From Hypoxylon rubiginosum (Eukaryota > Ascomycota > Sordariomycetes > Xylariales > Hypoxylaceae), in contig CADCXA010000060.1 in the NCBI GenBank assembly GCA_902806565.1, forward strand, positions 1 to 64,000: a stretch of 64,000 bases of DNA, in the 5' to 3' direction. The notes under the pieces were generated by a model. That model did not search any database and had not been told where the DNA came from. It saw only the letters and a program-made list of their open reading frames with translations. A program made the translations under genes and the position numbers. This document shows, piece after piece, positions 24,674-34,024 of this stretch. How positions within the stretch are numbered: position 1 is the first letter of the stretch; every line of letters starts with the position of its first letter.

Positions 24674-25906
24674 TCAAGCTGCCCACCACTTCGTCAGAAA
24701 CTCAAGCGGGTCCGTGAACTTGAATGCCGGCAGGAGGTGATTCCAATCCTCCCCTACCACCCATTCTCCATGCGCAATACCTTTCAGAGCCTGTAAGTTG
24801 ATCTTGCGGCTCATTGTTTCGAGCTGCTCCTCTGGAATGGAGGGGTGTGCCAGTACGGGGCACCATGGCGATGTGAGATTACCGGCATCCAAATCAGCCC
24901 TAGTGACGCGGTGGATAATAAACGTCTCACCACCGCGAAGACGCTCTCCGATACGCACGATTTCAGCAGGTGTTGTTTGCCACCCGGCCACGCCTCCATC
25001 GGCAGGCCAGACTCCTTCGTAATCGACAGCTTCAGCCACGACGCGGGCCAGGTCGTCGATCAGAGTGAAAGTAACAGGCTGATCGCCTTTTCCTACCAAG
25101 ATCGCCTGCCGTGTCTCAAAGTCGATGTAGTGCTGCGTGATCTTGAGGTGCCTCGCAGATTGCGCGGGAAATGTGAAGTAGTCCAGGAACAGACCAGGCT
25201 GGAAGCAGGTGTATTCAAGACGCAGCTGCGTGTCGTTCACCGACTCGAGATATCTCCGGACATCATTGCGCATCCGATAAAAAGGATTCGCGGAGTTGGT
25301 AGAGCTATGACCTACAGCGTAAGCCGTGGGTGGGTCGTATCTATTCGAAGACAGGGGGAAGACGGGACCTCAGCGTGGGGAAGTGGGGGAATGCTCGGCA
25401 TACGTTTGAGGCGGCGCGCCATGAAGGGGGAAGGATAAGCTGACAGGGAAAAAAGTGACCACGTACAGGGCCCATTCTGATGGAGCGAATCGGCGCACTC
25501 CAGCTGTGATGCAGGCATCAATCAAGCTTTTCTGAGCGACATTATCCTTGTCGGCGAACGGCAAGATGAAAGATAGCACTATATCAACACCACTGAGAGC
25601 CGCAGCCAAGCCGGCCAAATCCTGATAGTCGACGCACTTGTGTTCTGCGATACCTGGCGGCAGGGGTGGTGACTGGATCTAATAGGCCTAGTTGTCAATT
25701 TCGGGTTTCAAAGGATCAGGAGCTTTGCGGAACTTCGCTTCGTACACGCCGAGAGAGAATGATGATTTTGTGCCGGTTTCGGGCAATCAGTGCATCAATA
25801 ATATGTGGTGCGACATCTGCAAACACCAAAATGAGCTATCAAGTCCTGTGTAACTCGAGTCTTATATCTTACTTCCGTTGCCACCAGCAATTGCAATGAC
25901 AGCCAT
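24674..25906 (-). CDS. NmrA-like / isoflavone-reductase-like NAD(P)H oxidoreductase
   Basis: About 325 residues from four exons: 25906-25873, 25816-25746, 25672-25467 and 25340-24674. The acceptor of the third exon could instead be six bases earlier (exon from 25678), giving 327 residues. The N terminus reads MAVIAIAGGNGNVAPHI, a Rossmann cofactor loop of the GGxGxxG type. Then follow HKIIILSRR, a VDYQDL turn, GVDIVLSFI, and GVRRFAPSEWAL as found in isoflavone- and phenylcoumaran-reductase-like enzymes. The C-terminal half (FQPGLFLDYF, TFTLIDDLARVV) fits the substrate domain of that family. The 126 nt last intron was chosen because its acceptor restores SEWALYDPPT. Most relatives reduce or rearrange small molecules, and some are redox sensors. 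It may be a tailoring reductase of the cluster. Confidence 0.8.
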
Positions 25907-26549
25907 AGTTGAAAAGATGGGATGCCTGGTTTGTACAGGTATTGAGAAGGGAAATGCGAAGTTTGGTGAGTGATATAGCAGTTGCTAAGAGACGGGGAAA
26001 GTCAAAATGACTTTGCAAAGTTGTTTCGTTTCTTAAATGGTGTAAGTTTCGGCTGGTGCTCGGAGCCTTACAGCTAGATCAAGCGAACTAAAGCGGATTT
26101 CACTAATGTAACGGGCCGGTCCTAGCTGTAAGTCCATTGCATTTATGTGCGTTTAAAAAAAATAAGATTGGCTACAGAAAGAAAGAGTGTGTAACACAAT
26201 GGCGTTTTGGTGGCGTTGCCGATGTCAGCATGGATGACGAAGCATGTCCCATCACTGCATATCTTCTGATCTTTTGATATCGTGCTTTGCATTCAGTGGC
26301 TGCTTGAGAATGGGGGGTTATCATCAGGGTTTTGCTAGCTAATCTAATTCCGCACAGAAGCAGTTGAAAAGTGCTGTTTGTTGGAGTCGCGAGATAACTG
26401 CTGACCGATGACGGGCCTCGCCTCTAGGATTATCATCGAAAGGAAAGAAAAAAAGTTTTATCATTTGAAACCTGGGACATAGAAACATCTCTTATCACAT
26501 TGCTCTATCAAAGGCTTGTGTCTAAAGTGGTGGTTTGACCTCCCTAGAT
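25907..26549. other. Intergenic region upstream of the NmrA-like gene
   Basis: It carries the NmrA-like promoter and the 3' end of the regulator gene. A GTCGCGAGAT at about 26386-26395 matches nine of the ten defined-or-free positions of the ToxE box (ATCTCNCGNA) in reverse complement, but a single near-match is weak. No gene is seen. Confidence 0.45.
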
Positions 26550-27871
26550 CTACTCAGGAATAGTTAATCTTGCCCACGGAGAGGCATTAGACTCAAGCAA
26601 CATGTGCAAGCAATGCCTATAACCCTTTACAGATGCCAAATGGACGGCAGTCCAGCCGGAGTGATTCATTGCGTTGACATTGCATCCCTTCTCCAGTAAA
26701 TATGCCACCACCTCCTGGTGACCGCCGTTCGCTGCGATATGCAGTGGTGTATTTCCTGCAGAATCTCTCTTATCAATGTCTAACCCTGCCTCTATCAGCT
26801 CCTCAACTAAATTCACATGCCCTACCTCGCAGCAAGTATGAATAAGATGGCGCCAAAGGAGACCTGCCTTCGGGCTCGTAGCACCGGTATCAACTGTTCC
26901 ATCCTCCGATGAACCATTTGACGACCGCCTAGTGAGAGGTGTAGGTTCTACGGAATCATTTAGAACTAGCCCAGGTGACCTCTGGCAGTTTGATTGATTC
27001 TGTACGGCATTGTACAGCTTCGAGTAAGCTGCCGCGGTTTGGGATGACGTGATGTTCGCACTGGGGATAGAAGAGTTGCTGGAACTCCTTGTATTCTCAG
27101 ATGGCAGCCCTTGCGGCTGGTGTAGAGATGGAGAAGTTGAGGGATGCTGCTGGCTTGGATTGGAATTAGAGGCGGATGATAATATGGTATCGCTCGCAGT
27201 TCTGTTGAAGTCGTCGAACGGGCACGGGGAGTTTAAGACGTTAGGTTGTTGGTGTTGGCGTGAGTTGAAGCCCGTATTGGGAAGAACCGCAAAGCAGCCT
27301 TTGTCGATAGGATTCTTCGCCTGTGGCCGGGGAGTTCTGCTCGATGGAGAATAGGGGGACTTTTCATTTGGGTGTCTCTTCGATATTGTAGGAGGTTGCC
27401 ACTCCATGAACTGATCAAAAGAGGCAACCTCGGTGCCGGCTAAGATAGGAGGGGACCCGCCTACTTGATTCGAATTTGCATGGCCGTCAGCATCGACGGG
27501 GTCTAAGAGTCTGTTTAGATGAGGGCTGAAAGTGTTTGTTCGAGACATGTCGTCGGGTATTTGGGTAGGGCCAACAGCCGTCTCTGATTCATTTGAAGGA
27601 GAGAGGCCAGAAAGGTTCAAAGGAGGGCCAGCAGAACCAGCGCGACTCTCACCACTTGGGTGCCGAGTTTGTATGTTGCTTGTGGCTCGTTTTCCTAATT
27701 AGTTGTCCTATTAGTACCGTGCTAGCTGTAGCTGTCGTTCTGGCAGCTTGGGTGTAGGAACTAACTTCGGAAAGTTCGTTGAGCGTTACGATTTTGAATT
27801 TTCCGGCGCTGTGGATGGTCTATGGGAAGATTTTGGTAAGATTCAAGACCATTAACTCTTGGGCGAGGCAT
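26550..27871 (-). CDS. bZIP-type basic region plus ankyrin-repeat transcription factor (ToxE/Apf2 type)
   Basis: A 416-residue protein from two exons (27871-27766 and 27694-26550; intron 71 nt, phase 1). The short first exon carries the DNA-binding basic region HPQRRKIQNRNAQRTFR, completed across the splice to RRKRA; the N-x-x-A-Q-R-x-F-R core is that of fungal bZIP proteins. No leucine zipper follows. The middle is long and rich in Ser, Asn, Pro and Gln. The last 105 residues are ankyrin repeats (NTPLHIAANGGHQEVVAYLL, GWTAVHLASVKGYRHCLHML). This layout is that of ToxE (HC-toxin) and Apf2 (apicidin F), pathway-specific activators coded within the clusters they control. It is divergent from P450-3 across 702 bp and sits in the middle of the cluster. 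Nuclear activator of these genes is the natural inference. Confidence 0.85.
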
Positions 27872-28573
27872 CTCGGGCAGGAGGATTCTTGGTTGGATAT
27901 TAGAAACTGCCACATATACCTACCTGGTAGGGCGCAATGCCGTTTTGAAGAAGCAAGTCGTGGCTTTCCTTCCGACGACATATTCTCGCAGCAACACTCC
28001 AAGATAGTGAAGGACGCGAGCTCCCGCGCTTCAGCTGCATAGCAGCATGCGAAGAGGGTGGAGCCTCCTTGTCAAGGGTCAAAACCCACCCCTCCCCCTT
28101 TACGCCATCTACCTAGAAGACTTATCTTTCTAACGACACACCACCCTTGTAAGATTGCTTATTTTGAGGGGCTAACCTCGGGAGGTAAGTTTTAGGGCAT
28201 ATATTAAGCGTAGCTGGATGGCTTACCCCATCAGCCCTGCATGAGCCGACCATTAGGCCTCGAAGGAGGGTCTGAAGTACCATGTCGGAGGTACTGTATT
28301 CGTCGTTTTAACTACTATTGTCAAGCTAGCGAATTCGATCCCATCTAGAAATCATACCTAACGACATGCATTTAAGATAATAGAATTGAACATGATGGCA
28401 AGTTTGAAAAGGGTTGTAAGCGGGCAGGCATTGTCTTCATAAATCAGCACACCTTGTGTCGAGTTCTTAAATCATCGCTCTGGGCTTGCGCCATCATCCT
28501 CAACACCGACTTACTTATTTTGCTATTGATAATTAGATTTCTACAAACAGGTACCTATATTAGCAAGACTAGC
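27872..28573. promoter_or_regulatory. Divergent promoter region, regulator / P450-3
   Basis: These 702 bp lie between the start codons of the regulator (minus) and P450-3 (plus). Several short frames cross it without family features. An in-frame open stretch precedes the P450-3 ATG from 28454, but it has no ATG of its own. It could hold a self-regulatory site for the regulator. Confidence 0.5.
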
Positions 28574-30371
28574 ATGGGATCCTTCATTCCAATTGTATCG
28601 GCTGCGGCTGTGTCCGCTGGTATTTTCTCCCATCTTGCTTTCTTCCGCATTGGCGAGCATCATCTCTACGGCATGAGCTATCTCTTGAATACCATTGCAA
28701 CAATAATTATGATGACCTTAATGCAAGGCTACCTCCTCCAGTCTTCTCTTTCCACGTCTTCTTCCAGGTCACTCACGCTAGCTGCCTGCTTTTTTGGCGG
28801 CCTTTATGGTAGCTTGATTGCCTTCCGCATTTTCTTCCACCCTCTCAGAAGCTTTCCAGGTCCATTTGGATGTAAAGTCTCTAGTGTTTGGTTCGCGACA
28901 TATCTTGCTAAGCGGAATGCCTTTTATCAACTCGACAGACTACATCACACATATGGCCATTTTCTAAGGATCGGTTCTAATGACCTGTCAATCTCTCACC
29001 CCAAAGCTGTCCAAGCCATCTATGGCCCCGGTTCAAGATGCCGCAAAGCAGCTTGGTATGACTTGACGCATCCTATGGTCTCACTGCAAAGCACAAGAAA
29101 CAAAACCTTGCATGACCAACGGCGCCGCATGTGGAGTGGAGCATTTGGCGATAAGAATCTTCGAGACTATGAGAAGCGCATGGCGCAATATCGCACGCTT
29201 TTGGTCAAGGCAATTGACCAGTCAGGGAGTCGCCCAATGGACGTGACGAAGTGGTTTAGCCTCTATAACTTTGATGTGATGGGTGATCTTGCTTTTGGGT
29301 CTTCATTTCAAATGCTCGAGACTAGCAAAGAGCACGAAACAGTCAAACTACTCAATTCTGGACTTACACCTCTAGGATTCATGCTTCCTGTCTGGCTATT
29401 CCGCTTTGCGACTAGTATCCCTGGTTTGGCTAGGGACTGGTGGAAATTCATCGGTTATTGTACCTCGCAGTTGGAGCACCGTTTACAGGTGAGTTATCAA
29501 ATGATATAATTTCACCAGATACTCTAGCTGATCAAGTCCAAAGATGAAGATAGATACTCCGGACATTATGAGTAGCTTGCTGAAGAACTTACACGACAAA
29601 ATACCTACTGGGCTTGATCGTGCCCTACTTGAGGGCGACTCGCAGCTCATCGTTGTCGCAGGAAGGTGGGATAAGTTTGCTCTAATATTCATATTCGAAA
29701 CTCGTGAGCTAACTACCCGGTATTAGCGATACCACAGCTTCCACGCTGACAAGCATTTTTAAATTGTTGATCCAGCATCCTGAGCACATCACTCTTATCC
29801 GCGCCGAGCTTGAGCATCTCGCGCGAACGGAAGTTGGGGACTACTTCCAGTCTGATTTGGTAAATCTAAAGCACTTAAGTGGTGTAATGAACGAGGCACT
29901 CAGGTTGTATCCCCCAGTTCCGTCAGCACTTCAACGGCTTTCGCCTCCAGAAGGCCTCGTGATTGACGGCACATTTGTTCCCGGCAATGTGACTATCTAC
30001 TGTCCGCAGTATGTTTTGGGTCGAAGTAAGCAAATTGCTCTATTTTCTCGTTAATGCTCTGCTAATAGTTCGCCACAGATCCAGAATGCTTCGTCTCTCC
30101 CGAAAAGTTCATCCCTGAAAGGTGGTATTCACGTCCTGACTTAGTACGAGATGCTTCTGGGTTCGCGCCATTTTCTACGGGTCCTTACGGTTGCATTGGT
30201 CGACCTCTAGCTCTGCTAAACATCCGTCAAACACTTTCGCGCATTATTGCCGACTACGACGTCCGCCTAGCTGATGGGGTTAGACCGGCAGCATATGACG
30301 ACGCTTTGACGGAGCATTTCACGCTTGCTTCTGCCTCGTTTTATCTATGTTTTAACAGATATATATTGTGA
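28574..30371 (+). CDS. Cytochrome P450 monooxygenase (P450-3), FtmP / benzoate-hydroxylase-like class
   Basis: A P450 of 542 residues from four exons: 28574-29488, 29544-29665, 29727-30025 and 30079-30371 (introns 55, 61 and 53 nt). It starts with several hydrophobic segments and the phrase SHLAFFRIGEHHLYG, usual in the fungal P450s near tryprostatin 6-hydroxylase and benzoate 4-monooxygenase. The hinge FHPLRSFPGP follows. The I-helix reads LIVVAGSDTTAST across the second splice, the ExxR is NEALRLYPP, the PERW motif is FIPERW, and the heme loop is FSTGPYGCIGRPLAL with Cys484. With the full AGxDTT it is a different class from the other three P450s here. It is next to the regulator and at the edge of the AT island. 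Substrate unknown. Confidence 0.88.
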
Positions 30372-30699
30372 CAAGGGTCTGTATCAGAGACTTGGAATAG
30401 CTTCAATTCAATATAATAATCTTTACGGGTCCTAAGGTCCTTGATTCCCTTTAATTTAGACAGGAATCTAAGGCCCTATTTATGTCCCAAGGTTGCTACC
30501 TGATTTCTGCCTTATTGCCGCTCTAAGCGCCCGACTAACGTGTGTTGGTCTTGTTGTTTTAATCCGAGTTATTTTTATTTATTTAACCTTAGTTAACTCA
30601 CATATTAATATATAAGATACACGCTTACTAAAATTTATAACCATAGGTTTTTTTAATTAAATAAGTTATTTAAATTAAACTATATAATATATATAAACT
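30372..30699. other. Downstream of P450-3; transition into the AT island
   Basis: The first 190 bases have normal composition and no gene. From about 30560 the sequence becomes AT-rich. Confidence 0.6.
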
Positions 30700-31066
30700 T
30701 GTTAAATTTAAAGGTTAATTAAATTAAGTTTAAATTTTTTAATTAAAAAGCGTATAATTTTTATAATTATTATATATAAAATTTTAATTTATATACTGTT
30801 AAATTTATAAATTAATTAAATTAAGTTTAAATTTTTTAATTAAAAAACATATAATTTATTTTATTATTATATATAAAATTTTAATTTATAAGTTTATTTA
30901 ATAAAAACTTTTATTTTTAATTATTAATTAATTTTTAAATTTAATATAAATTTATTTAATAAAAGTTTATTTATTTTTAATTATTAATTAATTTTTAAAT
31001 TTAATATAAATTTATTTAATAAAAGTTTATTTATTTTTAATTATTAATTAATTTTTAAATTTAATA
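30700..31066. mobile_element. Rearranged solo LTR of the outer retrotransposon family
   Basis: Copies of the 154 bp LTR seen at 4326 and 15181 start at 30700 (TGTTAAATTTAAAGG, truncated) and 30797 (TGTTAAATTTATAAA, to 30946). The last 60 bp of the LTR is then repeated at 30947-31006 and 31007-31066. The whole is preceded by AAACT (30695-30699) and followed by AAATT (31067-31071), the same pair as around the complete element at 4326-15334. I read it as a solo LTR with internal duplications. Confidence 0.6.
30947..31066. repeat. 60 bp tandem repeat, two full copies plus a related one before
   Basis: The unit beginning TAAATTTATTTAATAAAAGT occurs at 30947-31006 and 31007-31066. A diverged 58 bp copy lies at 30889-30946. 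The unit equals the 3' end of the LTR. Confidence 0.8.
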
Positions 31067-32000
31067 AAATTATATAAAATATTTAAAAATATTTAAAATA
31101 AATTTAAATAAATTTTATTAAAAAGTAATTTAATTTTAATTATATAATTTATATATAAATAAATTTTTAAATTAAAAATAATTAATTAATTTTTAAAGTT
31201 TTTATAATAATAAATTATATTATTTTTTTAAAATTAATTTAAAATTTAATATTATAATAAAAATTATAATTTTAATAAAAAAATTTAAGTTTTTTTTATA
31301 AATATTATTTATTTAAAATTAAAATTAATTTTTTAATATTATTTAAACTTTAAATAATAAATTTATAATATAATATTATTTTAAAAATTAAATTATTTTT
31401 ATTAATATATAAATTTAATATTTAATATATTTATTTATTTATATAATTATTAATAATTTATTTTTAAAATATTATATAATTTATATTTTTTATTATATAT
31501 AATTATAATAATTTTATATTAATTTAAATTTTTTTACGGTTTTTATTTTATTTTATTATTAGTTTTATATTTTTTAAAACACTTTTTTAAAAAAAACATA
31601 GTTTTTTATTAAACCAGGTTTTTATTAAATATAATAATATTATTAATTAAAAAAAATTTATATTAAAAAATATTATAAATTAATATATTAAAATATATTA
31701 AAATTATTTAATATTATTATATTTACTTAAAAATCTTAATATAAAAAACTATAAAAAAATATTTTAAAATTAATTTATAAAAACTTTATTTTAATTTTTA
31801 TAATATTAATATAAGTTATTATTTATTTAAATATTTAATATATTTTATTTATTTTTTTATATAAAATCGTAAGTTAATAAAATTATTATAAAAACTAAAA
31901 TAATTATATAGTAAAATTAATTTTATAAAAAATTATTTATAGGTAGAAAATATATAAAAGTTAGCTTATTATTAAAAGTTAAGCATTATATAACAACCCG
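31067..32000. repeat. AT-rich, RIP-like island between the two halves of the cluster
   Basis: Almost pure A and T without a coding frame. It presumably derives from one or more repeat copies mutated beyond recognition. Normal composition returns at about 31990, 130 bp before the acyltransferase start. Confidence 0.7.
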
Positions 32001-32123
32001 AAAATACCTATGTAAGCACTAAGGTGTGGCGTAATTACGTTGGCGAATGTTACATAAAAAGAACCAAGCCTGGTTATCCAGGTAGGCGCCGGAAGCCTTC
32101 GGTAAACATCTACAGTACTGAAC

Positions 32124-33569
32124 ATGGCTTCTTCGCTACACTGGAAACAAACATCCCTAGGAATATACCAGAGAGATGTCGACGCTACCGAAAGATTTTA
32201 TCTGTCGGCATGTCTTACTAAGTCACCCATCGTGAACAAAGCGGATTGGCACTTAAACGCTGGTGTCAAGCTAGAATGTTCGCGCCCCTATTTCGGGGCA
32301 GACGCGAAAAAAGCATGGGTCAAGTTACGCTCCAATTTTCCAGCAATAGCTGCGAAAATCATTGGGGAGAAATGGATTTACCACACAGCGAATCAGACGG
32401 AGCTGGATGAGTGGCTGGAAGAAACCTTTCATGTTCACCGTCAACCCTTCACCGCCCGAGAACTCATGTCCGAAGGCTTGCTTATTCCCGCACCTAGAGT
32501 CGTCCTCCATGTTCTTCCCAATACACAAGAGCTGATGCTACAAGGTCCACACACACATCTAGATGGATTTGGACTGATGAAAACATTTCAACATCTCATT
32601 ACCTATCTTGTGGGATTGCCATTGTGGCCTGACATCGATCAGATCCCAACAGACCTGGGAAGCGAAGAGCGTAGCTTGTCACTTCCAATGTCTTTATCCT
32701 GTCGCATACCATCATGCTCGGCGGAGGACAAGCTAAAATGGGATAAACATATGGAAGAGTTCATCGAGCCAAGACACAAGATATATCTCAGCACTCGCAA
32801 CGAAGCATGCCAACCACGCTTCTCTCGGACTCAATGGCTTGTATTTGATGCGTCAAGTACTTCAAGACTTCAACAGGAAGCACAGAAGCATGGTGTGTCT
32901 CTAGCTGCCATTGTGCAAGGGGCAATTTCCCTCTCAGCTCGCGAGCACGGGGGCAACGGAGAGGTCGCAAAGCGTCATGCTATCCAGGGACTTTATAGCG
33001 CTAGGGAGTATATTGATTCCTCCATCGCCGACGAAGAGGGCATCGTATCCCCTCTGGTGCTGGGAGTTCCACTAACTTACACTCTTCACGACGACTTCCC
33101 GGACCTGATAAGTGATGTACATACCGCTTTTCAGGAGGCAAAAGTGGACAAGTTTGGGCTTAAGTGCAGCCATATATGGGGGTTAGATCTACCTAAAGCC
33201 TTTGCGGCTCCTCTCCCTCGGGGAAAGCTCATTCGTGCAGAGGCTCAGATGAGTTATATGGGACCCATAGACTCACACATTCGCGAATGGAATGAGGACG
33301 AATCGTCAGAGGGTTCACTTACGCAATGCATCGACTATTGGTCTTCATTAGACGTGCTTTCAGCAAATGTGGTGACGGGGGTGTACATCTTCCGAGGGCG
33401 CCTTAATATGTCCCTGGCCTACAATGAAACTTTCCACTCGGAAGAGAGTATGTCGAAGTACCTACAACTAATCAAGACACATATTAACGAGGGCCTCGGT
33501 ATTCATACGGAGGCTATTGTTCGAAGACCAGGTCAGGAAGAATGGATGCCAGGGCCAATAGTAATCTAG
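32124..33569 (+). CDS. Tri3-like (trichothecene 15-O-acetyltransferase family) acyltransferase
   Basis: A 481-residue, intron-less protein starting in good context (GAACATGGC). The opening SLHWKQTSLGIYQRDVDATE and the overall length fit the Tri3-type acyltransferases, relatives of condensation domains and BAHD enzymes. The catalytic HxxxD is seen as GPHTHLDGFG, with His143 and Asp147. A second half with FSRTQWLVFDAS and VSLAAIVQGAISL fits the C-terminal subdomain; no DFGWG is seen. It would move an acyl group from CoA or a carrier protein to a hydroxyl of the scaffold in the cytosol. As the next gene on the same strand is the PKS (455 bp away), it may release and attach the polyketide, as Fma-AT does in fumagillin, but acetylation is equally possible. 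Confidence 0.85.
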   Translation: MASSLHWKQTSLGIYQRDVDATERFYLSACLTKSPIVNKADWHLNAGVKLECSRPYFGADAKKAWVKLRSNFPAIAAKIIGEKWIYHTANQTELDEWLEETFHVHRQPFTARELMSEGLLIPAPRVVLHVLPNTQELMLQGPHTHLDGFGLMKTFQHLITYLVGLPLWPDIDQIPTDLGSEERSLSLPMSLSCRIPSCSAEDKLKWDKHMEEFIEPRHKIYLSTRNEACQPRFSRTQWLVFDASSTSRLQQEAQKHGVSLAAIVQGAISLSAREHGGNGEVAKRHAIQGLYSAREYIDSSIADEEGIVSPLVLGVPLTYTLHDDFPDLISDVHTAFQEAKVDKFGLKCSHIWGLDLPKAFAAPLPRGKLIRAEAQMSYMGPIDSHIREWNEDESSEGSLTQCIDYWSSLDVLSANVVTGVYIFRGRLNMSLAYNETFHSEESMSKYLQLIKTHINEGLGIHTEAIVRRPGQEEWMPGPIVI

Positions 33570-34024
33570 GCAGTAAAACAAGCAAGCGATCAATTCCATA
33601 GGTAGAAGTAGACAAAGAATCTCACTAATCTATAAAATTATGAATAGCATGTGAAAACCCTTGATTCAAGTGACAATGTATCAGGCAAGTACATGACGAT
33701 TATTCTTTTAATAGGAGTGTGGGAAAAGCAAGAAAAGTCCCTAAAATTTACTAGCTGCACTACTGCCTAATTGGGATTAGTTCATTTCAACTTTGATACT
33801 TTCGTATCATGTTAGCATCGTACATATGTAAGTCTGCTTATTTACTATGTACTTGGGTACTTTAAATACCTAGTACATCAACTAATTGCTTACTTTACGA
33901 TACTTATCAATAATAAAAGTATGTCTATCATTTTGCATGATAATATTGTGATAGGAAACATCATACAATTCCCAGCTGAAAATTGCGTCTTGGGTCTTGG
34001 GGTCTCCCCGAATCTCCCACCAAC
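33570..34024. promoter_or_regulatory. Promoter region of the PKS gene
   Basis: These 455 bp between the acyltransferase stop and the PKS start contain no gene. The sequence is moderately AT-rich. I see no binding site I can assign. Confidence 0.5.

Noticed and set aside
24845..25438. 197-codon plus-strand frame over the NmrA-like gene
   Set aside because: Its residues do not resemble a family, and the minus strand gives a full NmrA-like protein with proper splices.
27043..27050. TGACGTGA, the binding word reported for Apf2
   Set aside because: This copy is inside the regulator's coding sequence, and others seen (about 21614 and 39947) are in an intron or coding sequence, so they do not support promoter control.
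27820..28082. Two short minus-strand frames upstream of the regulator
   Set aside because: They are in frames different from the basic-region exon and have no features; the segment is better read as promoter or 5' untranslated sequence.
28454..28573. Upstream extension of P450-3 from 28454
   Set aside because: The extension has no ATG; MGSFIPIVS at 28574 gives the usual N terminus for this P450 class.
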